Notes: generated from the letters alone by a model not told the origin. 64,000 bases of DNA from Arthrobacter sp. zg-Y20 (GCF_030142075.1 NZ_CP126241.1:2542001-2606000); one strand, 5' to 3'. Positions 27,280 to 36,721 are shown, counted from the stretch's first letter. Made by a program: numbers and translations.

Positions 27280-28313
27280 GCCAGCAGTACGAGCCCTACC
27301 CGGCGGCGCCCGCACCTCGGTCCTCAAACGGAGCCGCAGCCGCGCCGCCCCTGCCTCCGGGCGGCGACCCCGTCCGGGCCGCCCTGGCCCAGGTCCGCCG
27401 TGAAGTGGGCAAGGCGGTGGTGGGGCAGGACGCTGCCGTGACCGGCCTGATCATTGCCCTGCTGGCTCGGGGCCACGTGCTGCTGGAGGGTGTGCCCGGC
27501 GTGGCCAAGACACTCCTGGTCCGGGCCCTGTCCGAAGCGTTGAGCCTGGACACGAAACGGGTGCAGTTCACTCCTGACCTGATGCCCGGCGATGTCACCG
27601 GCTCGCTGATCTATGACAACCGCTCCTCCGGGTTCTCCTTCCGGGAAGGACCCGTTTTCACCAATATCCTGCTGGCAGACGAAATCAACCGCACGCCGCC
27701 AAAAACTCAGGCTTCCCTGCTGGAAGCCATGGAGGAGCGGCAAGTAACGGTGGACGGGACAACCCGTGCCCTGCCCGAACCGTTCATTGTCGCGGCTACG
27801 CAGAACCCCGTGGAGTACGAGGGGACCTACCCGCTCCCCGAGGCGCAGCTGGACCGTTTCCTGCTGAAAATGACGTTGGACCTGCCCGGGCGGGAGGATG
27901 AGATCGAAGTGATCCGCCGGCACAGCAGCGGCTTCGATCCGCGCAACCTTGCGGCCGCTGGTGTACGGCCCGTCGCGTCGGCGCGGGACTTGGAACTGGC
28001 CCGCGAAGCCGTAGCCCGGGTGGCCGTGGCCCCGGAAGTCCTGGCCTACATAGTGGACGTGGTGCGTGCCACCCGGTCCGCGCCGTCCTTCCAGCTGGGC
28101 GTCTCCCCGCGCGGGGCCACAGCGCTGCTGAACACGGCACGTGCCTGGGCCTGGCTTTCGGAGCGTACATTCGTCACCCCTGACGATGTGAAGGCCCTGA
28201 CCCTTCCGGCCCTGCGGCACCGGGTGGCGCTTCGGCCCGAAGCCCAAATGGACGGCGTCAGCGTTGACCAGGTGCTGGGAAGCATCCTGGCGACCGTCCC
28301 GGTACCCCGGTAA
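27276..28313 (+). CDS. MoxR-family AAA+ ATPase
   Basis: The 345-residue ATPase has a disordered N-terminus (1-30), Walker A GVPGVAKT (72-79), Walker B ILLADEINR, sensor 1 AATQNPVEYEG and the lid domain. MoxR proteins act as chaperones that activate partner proteins, normally the DUF58/VWA protein encoded next to them. It overlaps the DUF4350 gene by 4 nt and is followed by DUF58 after 12 nt. Confidence 0.93.
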   Translation: MSQQYEPYPAAPAPRSSNGAAAAPPLPPGGDPVRAALAQVRREVGKAVVGQDAAVTGLIIALLARGHVLLEGVPGVAKTLLVRALSEALSLDTKRVQFTPDLMPGDVTGSLIYDNRSSGFSFREGPVFTNILLADEINRTPPKTQASLLEAMEERQVTVDGTTRALPEPFIVAATQNPVEYEGTYPLPEAQLDRFLLKMTLDLPGREDEIEVIRRHSSGFDPRNLAAAGVRPVASARDLELAREAVARVAVAPEVLAYIVDVVRATRSAPSFQLGVSPRGATALLNTARAWAWLSERTFVTPDDVKALTLPALRHRVALRPEAQMDGVSVDQVLGSILATVPVPR

Positions 28314-28325
28314 CCGGGACTTCGG

Positions 28326-29618
28326 ATGGCTGTTTCCGGACGGTTGGTCCTGCTGGCGTTTCTTGGCGCCGGTGCCGTAATCCTTTATCCCGGGACTGCG
28401 TCCATTCTCCTGTGGCTGCTCTTCCTTGCTGCCGCGGCAACCCTGGACCTGCTCCTGGCTGCCCCGGTGAAGTCCCTGCGGATAGACCGGCGGCTGCCGG
28501 ACAGTGTGCGCCTGACCGAGGCGACGGTCGGCACCCTGGTGGTGCGCAACACCGCAGGACGGTCGCTGCGGGCGGTGATCCGGGATGCCTGGCAGCCCTC
28601 CGCCGGGGCGCGGGACCCCGAGCAGCGGCTGGCGGTCCCCGCGGGTGAGGCCCGCCGGATGGACGTGCATCTTCAGCCGGCTCGGCGGGGCGTGCTGACC
28701 AGCAGTTCCGTGGCAGTGCGCAGTTTCGGCCCGCTGGGACTGGCTGCCCGGCAGCGCACGCTTCCGGTGGCCGCGCAGTTGAGGGTGCTGCCGCCGTTCC
28801 GGTCCAAACGGCACCTGCCCTCCAAGCTGCGGCGGCTGCGCGAACTGGACGGCAACACCTCCGTCCAGCTGCGCGGGGCCGGCACGGAATTCGATTCCCT
28901 GCGCGAATACGTGCGCGGCGACGATGTCCGTTCCATCGACTGGCGCGCCACCGCCCGCAGGCGGGAAACCGTGGTGCGGATCTGGCGGCCGGAACGGGAC
29001 CGCCGGGTGGTCATAGCCCTGGATACCTCCCGGACTTCGGCGGCCCGGATCGAGGACGAACCGCGGCTGGACACCGGCATCGAGGCATCGCTCCTGCTCG
29101 GCGTGCTGGCCGGCAGCAGCGGTGACCGCGTGGATTTCCTGGCCTTCGACCGCCGCATCCGGGCGAGGGTGGATTCGGGCGGCAAGGGAAATATGCTGAG
29201 TCGGCTGGCCACGGCCACCGCCCCGTTGACCCCCGAGCTCATCGAAGCGGACTTTTCCCTGCTCCCCGCTGCAGTGCAGCAGATCTCGGGCCGCCGCTCC
29301 CTGGTGGTGCTGATTACCGCCCTTGACTCGGGCGCATTGGAAGAGGGCCTGCTTCCGGTACTGCCCCGGCTGCTGGAGAAGCACGTGGTGGTGGTTGCCT
29401 CGGTCCGGGACCCCGGCCTGGACGAGCTGCGCAGGGCCGGCGGCACGACGTCGTCGGTGTTCCGCGCCGCTGCCGCCGAACGCGCGCTGCTGGACCGGGC
29501 TGCCATGGGGGAACAGCTGCGTTCAATGGGCGCCGAAGTGGTGGACGAACCGCCGCACGAGCTGCCGCCGAAACTCGCGGATATGTACATTCGGCTCAAG
29601 GCCGCCGGGAGGCTGTAA
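28326..29618 (+). CDS. DUF58 (VWA-like) membrane protein
   Basis: The 430-residue protein starts with two adjacent membrane helices (~7-45) followed by a beta-rich segment and the DUF58 core (EFDSLREYVRGDDVRSIDWRATAR, ~190-215) with a VWA-like fold containing ALDTSRTS. It is the usual MoxR partner. The ribosome site is weak, which fits coupled translation from moxR. Confidence 0.9.
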   Translation: MAVSGRLVLLAFLGAGAVILYPGTASILLWLLFLAAAATLDLLLAAPVKSLRIDRRLPDSVRLTEATVGTLVVRNTAGRSLRAVIRDAWQPSAGARDPEQRLAVPAGEARRMDVHLQPARRGVLTSSSVAVRSFGPLGLAARQRTLPVAAQLRVLPPFRSKRHLPSKLRRLRELDGNTSVQLRGAGTEFDSLREYVRGDDVRSIDWRATARRRETVVRIWRPERDRRVVIALDTSRTSAARIEDEPRLDTGIEASLLLGVLAGSSGDRVDFLAFDRRIRARVDSGGKGNMLSRLATATAPLTPELIEADFSLLPAAVQQISGRRSLVVLITALDSGALEEGLLPVLPRLLEKHVVVVASVRDPGLDELRRAGGTTSSVFRAAAAERALLDRAAMGEQLRSMGAEVVDEPPHELPPKLADMYIRLKAAGRL

Positions 29619-29627
29619 GAATTAAGC

Positions 29628-30302
29628 ATGGTGTCCGTCTACCGCACCGTCCTGGGCTCCTCCTTCGAGCGGCTGCAACCCGAACTCCGGGAATATTTCG
29701 GCCTGCACGCAGGCTCCGGGTGGTTCGGTGAGGGCACCGGCGTGTTCAGCCGGGCGGGCTGCCCGCGGCGCTGGCTGCGGCCCCTGCTGCCGCTGGTCCC
29801 GGTGGCCAACGCCTTTTTCCCCGACTACGGGGAGGACATCCCCTTCACCATCCGCAACTACCCGCATCTGGACCCCTGGGGCCGGCCGGCACTGACCGCG
29901 GTGCGGACCTTCGGGTTTCCGGGCGTGCAGCGCATCTTTGAGGACACCACGGTGCTGACGGCGCCGGGGGTGCTGACCGACTATCTGGGCCGGCGCCGCA
30001 ATATGGCTACGGACCTGCTGCTTCGGGTATCCCCAGACGGACACCTGCACATGGATTCACCGGGCAGCCGCCTGTTCCTCGGCCGGCTGCGCCTGCCCCT
30101 GCCGCGCTTCGCCGGAGCGGATGCCCGGGTGGAGCAGTGGTGGGACCCCGCACAGCAGCACTTCCGGATCAGCGCCCGGGTGGTGCAGCGGCAGGTGGGT
30201 ACGGTGTTCGAGTATGACGGCGCCTTCACCTACGCCTACCGGGAGTTCGACGGCGTGCTGCCGGCCGGCGCGGAACCGGACCGCTGGGAGCGCCGCACCT
30301 AG
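29628..30302 (+). CDS. DUF4166 protein
   Basis: The 224-residue protein contains the DUF4166 pattern: an early LQPELREYFG, then FPDYGEDIPFTI, a GHLHMDSPGSRLFLG turn and repeated aromatic strands, consistent with a beta-barrel or lipocalin-like fold. It has no signal peptide. It begins 9 nt after DUF58 and is likely the last gene of the operon, although it is not a standard member of the MoxR set. Function is unknown. Confidence 0.75.
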   Translation: MVSVYRTVLGSSFERLQPELREYFGLHAGSGWFGEGTGVFSRAGCPRRWLRPLLPLVPVANAFFPDYGEDIPFTIRNYPHLDPWGRPALTAVRTFGFPGVQRIFEDTTVLTAPGVLTDYLGRRRNMATDLLLRVSPDGHLHMDSPGSRLFLGRLRLPLPRFAGADARVEQWWDPAQQHFRISARVVQRQVGTVFEYDGAFTYAYREFDGVLPAGAEPDRWERRT

Positions 30303-30324
30303 GGTTGCGCAATCCGGTATCCGG

Positions 30325-31437
30325 TTAACCCTCTGCTGCCACCTGGTCCAGGGCTGAGGCTGTCTGCGTCAGCCGGGCCAGGACCTTGCGGGCAGCGTCC
30401 GGTGACAGGCCGGCCAGGTCCGCTGCCGGCAGCAGCCCCAGTGACGGCAGGTCCTTCACGGAGAGTCCGAGCTTGCGCCAGGGGCGCAGCACCTTTTCCG
30501 CCAGGGCCGTGACCTGGGGAAGCGGCGCTCCGGCAGGCGGGAGGGACAGCACGCCGAGCCATACCCGCTCTCCGTTTTCCACCGCCTCGGCGATGCCCTC
30601 CCAGTCCCGGGCGTCGAGCCCGTCGGTGACCAGGGCCGTACCCTGCACTCCGGCGCTGCGGGCCAGCTCGAACGGGGACTGGACACCGGAACGCAGCGGG
30701 CCGAACTCCCCGGCACGCGGCAGCGCCAGCACGGTGTCCGCCCCGGCAGCACCAATCGCCTCGCGCAGCTGCTGCCAGGCGGCGGCAACCTCCCCCGATG
30801 CCACGGAGCGCAGCGTACGGTAGCCGCTGGCCGTGGGGATACCTCCGGCGAGGATGGCGGCGATCTCCGGTTCGTCCACCTGCACCGTGATGCGGGCGCC
30901 GGGCACGGACGAGGCGGCCCGGGAAATGTAGCTTCCGACTCCGGCCGCAAGTGACTGCGCCAGTTCCCGCCGCGCACCGGCGTCGGCAAGGGCCCGTTCG
31001 CCGTTATGCAGGTGCAGGTTCGCGGCCAGGGACAGCGGCCCCCGCAGGGAAATCTTCAGTGCGTGCCCCGGGGACTCCTCGGCACCGGCTACGTCGGCCA
31101 GCGCATTCAGGTCCTGGCCGAGCAGTGAGACCGCACGCCGGTGCTCCTTGCCCGGGCGTTCCACGAGGCGCCAGCCGTGCGGCTGGATGTCCGCAAAGAG
31201 GTCAACCAGCAGGGAGGCGGAACGCCCCACGGCCTCCGCTTCCGGGCCCCGCTGGGGCAGTTCCATCAGGAACGGGAGATGCGGATCCCCCAGCTCACCG
31301 CGGATAACCCGGCTGGATTCCACCGGATCGGTTCCCGGCCAGCCGCCGGCCGCGCTTGCGGTGACGGTGCCGTTGCGGGTTGGAGCTTGCTGCGCCGGCT
31401 GAATCTGCCCCTGGGGGGTCCTGTCCTGCTCAGGCAT
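30325..31437 (-). CDS. cobalamin-independent methionine-synthase-like protein without zinc ligands
   Basis: The 370-residue protein has the MetE C-terminal barrel pattern (VDEPEIAAILAGG, WLGVLSLPP) and corresponds to Rv3015c, which also lies near mnmA. It contains no cysteine at all, so it cannot form the His/Cys/Glu/Cys zinc site that methionine synthase needs to activate homocysteine. A methionine synthase label would therefore be misleading. ATG at 31437 overlaps the chorismate mutase stop by 8 nt, giving translational coupling; the upstream frame is not coding. The true substrate is unknown. Confidence 0.8.
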   Translation of the reverse strand: MPEQDRTPQGQIQPAQQAPTRNGTVTASAAGGWPGTDPVESSRVIRGELGDPHLPFLMELPQRGPEAEAVGRSASLLVDLFADIQPHGWRLVERPGKEHRRAVSLLGQDLNALADVAGAEESPGHALKISLRGPLSLAANLHLHNGERALADAGARRELAQSLAAGVGSYISRAASSVPGARITVQVDEPEIAAILAGGIPTASGYRTLRSVASGEVAAAWQQLREAIGAAGADTVLALPRAGEFGPLRSGVQSPFELARSAGVQGTALVTDGLDARDWEGIAEAVENGERVWLGVLSLPPAGAPLPQVTALAEKVLRPWRKLGLSVKDLPSLGLLPAADLAGLSPDAARKVLARLTQTASALDQVAAEG

Positions 31438-31861
31438 CGGTGGCACCCGCGGACGCAGAGCCGGACTCAGGGCCGGCCGCGGGCCCGGCGGGTCCGCCGT
31501 TGCGCGTCTGGGAGATGGCCTGATGGTGGCGGATGACCTCACGGATGATGAAGTTCAGGAACTTCTCCGCGAACGCTGGATCCAGGTGCGCATCTGCCGC
31601 CAGCCGGCGCAGCCGGGCAATCTGCGCCACTTCGCGTCCCGGGTCCGCCGGCGGCAGGTGGTGCTCGGCCTTGAGGTGGCCCACCCGCTGGGTGGCCTTG
31701 AACCGCTCGGCCAGCAGATACACCAAGGTGGCATCGATGTTGTCGATGCTGCTGCGCATGGCGAGAAGTTCGTCCATAACGTCCTGGGCGACTTTCCCGG
31801 AGAGGGAGCTTGCCCGCGGATCGAATTCTTCGTCCGGTGATTCAGGTCCTGTATGGCTCAT
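31430..31861 (-). CDS. AroQ-type chorismate mutase
   Basis: The 143-residue protein has the helical chorismate mutase type II domain (~28-115): MDELLAMRSSIDNID, ERFKATQRVGHLKAEHHLPPADPGRE and a closing FLNFIIREVIRHHQ helix. It should convert chorismate to prephenate for Phe/Tyr synthesis. The flanking N- and C-terminal ends are disordered. ATG at 31861 lies 6 nt after TAAACT, so the transcript is probably leaderless. Its position between mnmA and the MetE-like gene differs from M. tuberculosis. Confidence 0.87.
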   Translation of the reverse strand: MSHTGPESPDEEFDPRASSLSGKVAQDVMDELLAMRSSIDNIDATLVYLLAERFKATQRVGHLKAEHHLPPADPGREVAQIARLRRLAADAHLDPAFAEKFLNFIIREVIRHHQAISQTRNGGPAGPAAGPESGSASAGATDA

Positions 31862-31867
31862 TGGACC

Positions 31868-31873
31868 AGTTTA
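31868..31873 (-). promoter_or_regulatory. -10 element of a leaderless promoter (chorismate mutase)
   Basis: TAAACT on the minus strand, then 6 nt, then the ATG at 31861. Confidence 0.45.
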
Positions 31874-31916
31874 GGCGGCAACGCTTAACCCCCGCGGCAC
31901 GTTACGTACGGCCGTG

Positions 31917-33068
31917 CTAGGAAACCGCGGCCGGATCCCACTCTAGGGACCGGGCCGAGTCGATGGTTGCCTGGCCCAGCACCCGCGTGCCCTGGTACAG
32001 AACCATGGACTGGCCGGGGGCCACCCCGCGCATCGGTTCGGTGAGCCGGACCACCAGTTCCCCGCGTACCGCGCCGGTCGCTTCATCGGCCACGTCTTCC
32101 ATCCAGCCGGTGGCCGCGACGGGGTCGCCGTGGGCGCGGACCTGTACCGTGCAGTCGAACCGGGTGCGGGCGGCGATCTCGGGGATCGGCACACCGGCCC
32201 AGGAAATCTTGGTCCCGCGCATCTGGTCGATGTTCAGCAGCTGCTCCGGTCCGACGACAACCTTGTTTTCCTTGGGCCGGATCTCCAGCACGAAGCGCGG
32301 TTTGCCGTCCGCCGCCGGAGTGCCGAGCTTCAGGCCGCGGCGCTGGCCCACGGTGTAGGCGTTTGCGCCGGGGTGGGTGCCGAGCTTCTGGCCCGTTTCG
32401 TCGACGATGTCGCCTTCGGACATGTCGATGCGCTCTTCGAGCCAGCCGCGGGTGTCGCCGTCGGGAATGAAGCAGATGTCGTGGCTGTCCGGCTTGTTGG
32501 CCACGGACAGGCCGCGGCGTTCGGCTTCGGCCCGCACTTCGGCCTTGGACGGGGTTTCCGCCAGGGGGAACATGCAGTGCCGCAGCTGCTCTTCGGTCAG
32601 CACGCCGAGCACATAGGACTGGTCCTTCGCCCAGTCCGCGGCGCGGTGCAGTTCCGGGTTGCCCTCCGTGTTGGTGATGACCTTGGCGTAGTGGCCGGTG
32701 CAGACGGCGTCGAAGCCCAGGGCCAGTGCCTTCTCCAGCAGCGCGGCGAACTTGATCCGTTCGTTGCAGCGCATGCAGGGATTGGGTGTGCGGCCGGCGG
32801 CGTATTCGGCCACGAAGTCGTCCACCACATCTTCCTTGAACCGCTCCGAGAAGTCCCACACGTAGTAGGGGATGCCCAGGATGTCGCAGGCCCGCCACGC
32901 GTCCCGGGAGTCCTCGATGGTGCAGCAGCCGCGGCTGCCGGTACGCAGGGTTCCCGGCATCCGGGACAGCGCCAGGTGGACCCCGACGACGTCGTGCCCT
33001 GCCTCCACTGCCCGTGCCGCTGCCACAGCGGAGTCCACTCCGCCGCTCATTGCTGCCAAAACCTTCAT
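31917..33068 (-). CDS. mnmA: tRNA 2-thiouridylase MnmA
   Basis: The 383-residue enzyme has the PP-loop SGGVDS (8-13), the [12 protein letters not shown] motif whose C101 aligns with the catalytic cysteine, and the partner C199 in [11 protein letters not shown]. MnmA thiolates U34 of tRNAs for Lys, Glu and Gln using sulfur from a cysteine desulfurase, here encoded immediately upstream with a 4-nt overlap. An extra Cys98 is typical of actinobacterial forms. The start is fixed by the overlap. Confidence 0.95.
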   Translation of the reverse strand: MKVLAAMSGGVDSAVAAARAVEAGHDVVGVHLALSRMPGTLRTGSRGCCTIEDSRDAWRACDILGIPYYVWDFSERFKEDVVDDFVAEYAAGRTPNPCMRCNERIKFAALLEKALALGFDAVCTGHYAKVITNTEGNPELHRAADWAKDQSYVLGVLTEEQLRHCMFPLAETPSKAEVRAEAERRGLSVANKPDSHDICFIPDGDTRGWLEERIDMSEGDIVDETGQKLGTHPGANAYTVGQRRGLKLGTPAADGKPRFVLEIRPKENKVVVGPEQLLNIDQMRGTKISWAGVPIPEIAARTRFDCTVQVRAHGDPVAATGWMEDVADEATGAVRGELVVRLTEPMRGVAPGQSMVLYQGTRVLGQATIDSARSLEWDPAAVS

Positions 33069-34288
33069 GAAGTCAAACCTGTTCCTGCTGTCTGGATGCT
33101 GCTTACGTGTCCGGCCATCCCGGCCTTCTTGGCCCGCTCATATGCTTCGGGCAGTACCTGCAATAACGTGTCAACGTCTTCGGCCGTGGTTGTATGCCCG
33201 AGGCTGAACCGCTGCGCTCCGCGGGCCTCGGTTTCGCTCAGCCCCATGGCGAGCAACACATGCGAAGGCCGCGGCACCCCGGCAGTGCAGGCCGAGCCGG
33301 TGGAGGATTCCACGCCGGCCAGGTCCAGGAGGAAAAGCAGCGAGTCCCCCTCGCATCCGGGGAAGGTGAAGTGAGCGTTGCCCGGCAGCCGGCGCCCGCC
33401 GTCGTCGTCGCGCACACCGCGCAGCACGGCGTCCGGGATGGCCCGCTCGACGCCGGTGATGAGGTAGTTCCGCAGGGTGCGCAGGCGTTCAGTCTCGTCC
33501 CCCAGATGCTCGACGGCGTCTTGGGCTGCCGCCGCGAACGCCGCGACGCCGGCCGTGTCCAGGGTGCCCGAGCGAATGTCGCGCTCCTGTCCTCCCCCGT
33601 GCAGGACCGGTGTGAGCTTGACCGACCGGCCCACCACCAGTGCCCCGGTGCCTACCGGTCCGCCAATCTTGTGGGCGCTCAGCGCCATGGTGTCCAGCCC
33701 GGAGGCACGGAAATCCACGGGCACGGCGCCGAAGGCCTGGACCGCGTCGGAATGCACCGGCACACCGTATTCGTGCGCCAGGGCGGCAACGGTCCGCACA
33801 TCCTGCACGGTGCCGACCTCGTTGTTGGCCCACATAAGCGTGAGCAGGGCGATGCTGTCGGCGTTGGCTTCGAGCTCCCGGCGGACTGCGTCAAGGGAAA
33901 TAACGCCCTCACCGTCCACCGGGATCCATACCGGGACGGCACCTTCGTGCTTTTCCAGCCATTCCACGGTGTCGAGCACGGCGTGGTGTTCGATGCCGGA
34001 GACCAGGATCCGGGTGCGGGCCGGATCGGCGTCGCGGCGGGCCCAGAACAGGCCCTTCACGGCCAGGTTGTCCGCTTCGGTGCCGCCGGACGTAAAGATG
34101 ATTTCGGAGGAGTGGCAGCCTGCGGCGGCAGCAAGGATCTCCCGCGATTCCTCCACCACCATCCGGGCGCGCCGGCCCGAACCGTGCAGGGACGAGGGAT
34201 TGCCGCTGCGGCTGAGTTCTGAAGTGAGTGCGGCGAGGGCCGAAGCCGAAATCGGCGTGGTCGCCGCGTGATCTAGATACACGGGCAC
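33065..34288 (-). CDS. cysteine desulfurase (IscS/NifS family)
   Basis: The 407-residue PLP enzyme has PLP lysine K207 (SAHKIGG), the HH dyad 101-102 and active-site C334 in [10 protein letters not shown], whose long loop marks class I (IscS/NifS-like). It supplies sulfur to MnmA and perhaps to cluster assembly. GTG at 34288 has TAGAAT ending 6 nt upstream, so the two-gene operon probably begins with a leaderless message. It is divergent from the uridine-kinase-like gene. Confidence 0.93.
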   Translation of the reverse strand: MPVYLDHAATTPISASALAALTSELSRSGNPSSLHGSGRRARMVVEESREILAAAAGCHSSEIIFTSGGTEADNLAVKGLFWARRDADPARTRILVSGIEHHAVLDTVEWLEKHEGAVPVWIPVDGEGVISLDAVRRELEANADSIALLTLMWANNEVGTVQDVRTVAALAHEYGVPVHSDAVQAFGAVPVDFRASGLDTMALSAHKIGGPVGTGALVVGRSVKLTPVLHGGGQERDIRSGTLDTAGVAAFAAAAQDAVEHLGDETERLRTLRNYLITGVERAIPDAVLRGVRDDDGGRRLPGNAHFTFPGCEGDSLLFLLDLAGVESSTGSACTAGVPRPSHVLLAMGLSETEARGAQRFSLGHTTTAEDVDTLLQVLPEAYERAKKAGMAGHVSSIQTAGTGLTS

Positions 34289-34294
34289 CAGCTA

Positions 34295-34300
34295 ATTCTA
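34295..34300 (-). promoter_or_regulatory. -10 element of a leaderless promoter (cysteine desulfurase)
   Basis: TAGAAT, one base from consensus, is followed by 6 nt and the GTG at 34288 on the minus strand. Confidence 0.55.
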
Positions 34301-34389
34301 GCCGCCATAGCGGTCAGCACCCATTCGGCGGGCTGGGATTTTCCTGAGGGTTGGCCCACAGGTGCCGCCGCGCGCGGCGGGCTTCGGGA

Positions 34390-34395
34390 TATCAT
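34390..34395 (+). promoter_or_regulatory. -10 element of a leaderless promoter (kinase-like gene)
   Basis: TATCAT is followed by 6 nt and the GTG at 34402. Confidence 0.5.
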
Positions 34396-34401
34396 CCTGC
34401 C

Positions 34402-35136
34402 GTGCGGCCAACCCCAACACCCCCGCTGACTGTTCCCCCGGGCCCGCCCGCGGACCGGAACACGGTCCTTGCCCACCTGGCCCGGGTGCTCCTGGCGCTG
34501 CAGCCCTCCTCCCGGTTGCTGATGGCCGTTGACGGCGTTGACGGCGCCGGGAAGACCACTTTCGCCGACGAACTCGCTTCTGCCCTCCGCGCGTCCGGCG
34601 CAGCCGAACCCCGCCAGGTCCTGCGGGTGGGCCTTGATGATTTCCACAACGTGCGCGGGGTCCGCTACCGGCTCGGCCGCAGCTCACCGGACGGCTTCTG
34701 GCTCGATTCCTACAATCTGGGCCAGTTCAAGGAGTACGTGCTGGACCCCTTGACCAAGGGGGCGCCGGCATTCCGGGACCGCGGCCATGACCTCGAGACT
34801 GATGCGGTGCTGGACCCGGCTCCGGTGCCGGCAGCACCCAACGCCGTCGTCCTGGTTGACGGGATGTTCCTGCACCGGGACGAACTGCGGAACTTCTGGG
34901 ACTGCTCCGTGTTCCTGGACGTACCGTTCACGGTGACCGCTGCCCGGCTGGCTGTACGCGACGGTTCACCCTCAGTGCACCCGCACCGCCCGGGCCGGGA
35001 CCGGTACGTGGGCGGGCAGCAAAGGTACTTCGCCGCAGCGGATCCGGCCGCCCGGGCGTTTCTGGTGCTGGAGAACTCCTGCGAAAGGACGCTGCAGGTG
35101 ATTGATCCGGCAAACGCGACGTACCGGGCGGGGTAA
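34402..35136 (+). CDS. uridine-kinase-like P-loop protein
   Basis: The 244-residue protein has a Walker A GVDGAGKTT (45-53), an Asp-rich DDFHNVRG segment typical of uridine/pantothenate kinase relatives, YRLGRSSPDGFW, and the VDGMFLHRDEL strand. A nucleoside or related kinase activity is likely; the substrate cannot be told. The GTG at 34402 was preferred to upstream in-frame starts because TATCAT lies 6 nt before it. Confidence 0.8.
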   Translation: MRPTPTPPLTVPPGPPADRNTVLAHLARVLLALQPSSRLLMAVDGVDGAGKTTFADELASALRASGAAEPRQVLRVGLDDFHNVRGVRYRLGRSSPDGFWLDSYNLGQFKEYVLDPLTKGAPAFRDRGHDLETDAVLDPAPVPAAPNAVVLVDGMFLHRDELRNFWDCSVFLDVPFTVTAARLAVRDGSPSVHPHRPGRDRYVGGQQRYFAAADPAARAFLVLENSCERTLQVIDPANATYRAG

Positions 35137-35227
35137 CAGCCGGTCGGGGAAACAGCCGGGGAAAGTGAACAGCAGCGGTCGGTAGAATTGCCGCACTGGA
35201 CCCCGAACCGTGCCGAAAGGAACCGCC

Positions 35228-36196
35228 GTGAGCCCGTCAGGCCGGACACTCTATGAGGTCTTGGGCCTGCTGCCCGGGGCGTCAGCTGCTGAAATCAAGT
35301 CCGCCTACCGGAAGGCTGCCCGCCAGACGCACCCCGACCACGGCGGCGACAGCGAGCGCTTCGACCGGGTTGCCGGTGCATACCGGGTGCTTTCCGATCC
35401 GGTTCGGAAAGCCGCCTATGACCGGCAGCTGGGCAGTGCCGGCAGTGCCCCGGCACGCAGCAGCGCGGCACGAACGGGCCGGGCTGCCGGAGAGGCCGCT
35501 GCCCCCGGCGCCGCAGCCGGCAGGACGGCAGCAGCGGATCTGGACCTTCCTCCGGTGTTTGTCCCGGACTTCTCCCCGCAGAATCCGCCGCTCATCCCCC
35601 TGACCATGGCCGGGCAGCAGATCCACGGCGCTCCCCGCCGTCCCGGCTTCTTCTCCCGGCTCGGCTCCACCGGCAGCCGGTTCGACGCCGAGAACCTCAC
35701 CATTGCGCTGCTGGACCGGGAGCTGCTGGACGAGTACCCCGCCGCGCGGCTGGTCAACGGGCTGCACATTCCCGACGCCGGGCCGCGGGGCGGGAACCTC
35801 GACGTCGGCCATGTGCTGCTGGGCGGCTACCGGATGGCGGTCCTGGGCTCGCTTATGGCCGCTCCCGGGAACTACCGGTGGGACGGACGGCATCTGCTGC
35901 ACCGCGGACGGGAAGTGTCCACGCTGCGGCTCGCCGATGCGGTGCGGACCATGCAGGCCCGCTTTCCCACCTGCAATGTCGCCGGCTGGCTGGTCCTCCA
36001 CAGCCCCAACGGCAACCCGTTCGAGCCCATCATCGATTACCCGCCCACTTTGAGCAGGTCCGCGCCCGCCACCCTGCACACAGCCAACCCGGGCGGCCTG
36101 GTCCGGGAGCTCCGCCGGTTCTTCGCCGAAGGGCCGACGCCGAACACGGTCCAGCTGCCCGTGCTGGGCCCGCTCATTGACGCTTCGGCACGCTGA
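35228..36196 (+). CDS. J-domain protein with a NERD-like C-terminal domain
   Basis: The 322-residue protein begins with a J-domain (4-70) with the HPD motif at 35-37, so it should stimulate an Hsp70 ATPase. After a disordered Ala/Gly/Arg linker (~75-115) a second domain (~155-300) contains LLDRELLDEYPAARLVNGLHIP and LDVGHVLLGG, which resembles the NERD nuclease-related fold. The ExK-type catalytic strand of NERD appears replaced, so nuclease activity is doubtful. GTG at 35228 has AAAGGA 6 nt upstream. There are no Gly/Phe or zinc-finger regions of classical DnaJ. Confidence 0.75.
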   Translation: MSPSGRTLYEVLGLLPGASAAEIKSAYRKAARQTHPDHGGDSERFDRVAGAYRVLSDPVRKAAYDRQLGSAGSAPARSSAARTGRAAGEAAAPGAAAGRTAAADLDLPPVFVPDFSPQNPPLIPLTMAGQQIHGAPRRPGFFSRLGSTGSRFDAENLTIALLDRELLDEYPAARLVNGLHIPDAGPRGGNLDVGHVLLGGYRMAVLGSLMAAPGNYRWDGRHLLHRGREVSTLRLADAVRTMQARFPTCNVAGWLVLHSPNGNPFEPIIDYPPTLSRSAPATLHTANPGGLVRELRRFFAEGPTPNTVQLPVLGPLIDASAR

Positions 36197-36226
36197 GCCG
36201 TGCGTCTGCCCGGCCGGTGCCGGGCT

Positions 36227-36232
36227 TAGGAT
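36227..36232 (+). promoter_or_regulatory. -10 element of a leaderless promoter (trmL)
   Basis: TAGGAT is followed by 6 nt and the GTG at 36239. The GGAG in between is too close to serve as a ribosome site. Confidence 0.5.
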
Positions 36233-36238
36233 GGAGCT

Positions 36239-36706
36239 GTGTTCCGCATCCTTTTCCACTCCCCTGAAATCCCGGGCAACACGGGAAACGCCATCCGCCT
36301 TGCCGCCATTACCGGCGCCGAACTCCACCTGGTGGAGCCGCTGGGCTTCAGCCTGGAGGACTCCAAGCTGCGCCGCGCCGGCCTGGACTACCACGACCTC
36401 GCCGTCCTCCACGTGCACAAAAGCCTCGAGGACGCCTGGGAAGCCCTCGCACCGGAGCGGGTCTATGCCTTCACTTCCGACGGCGATACGTCTTACACCG
36501 ATATCGAGTATCGTGCCGGTGACGTGCTGATGTTCGGCCGCGAGTCGGTGGGACTATCAGATGAGGTAAAGAAGGACCCGCATGTCACCGCACGGGTACG
36601 GTTGCCCATGCTGCCGACGCTGCGGTCCCTGAACCTGGCAAATTCCGCATCCATTGCCGTTTACGAAGCCTGGCGCCAGCATGGCTTCGCCGGTGCCCAG
36701 CTCTAG
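36239..36706 (+). CDS. trmL: tRNA (cytidine/uridine-34 2'-O)-methyltransferase TrmL
   Basis: The 155-residue SPOUT methyltransferase carries the family motifs PEIPGNTGNAIRL, FGRESVGLSDEV and the knot segment LRSLNLANSASIAVYEAWRQ. TrmL methylates the wobble ribose of tRNA-Leu. The GTG start is supported by position of the -10 and by family length. The methyltransferase gene downstream starts 15 nt after its stop, so they may be cotranscribed. Confidence 0.92.
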   Translation: MFRILFHSPEIPGNTGNAIRLAAITGAELHLVEPLGFSLEDSKLRRAGLDYHDLAVLHVHKSLEDAWEALAPERVYAFTSDGDTSYTDIEYRAGDVLMFGRESVGLSDEVKKDPHVTARVRLPMLPTLRSLNLANSASIAVYEAWRQHGFAGAQL

Positions 36707-36721
36707 CTAAGGACATATCCC

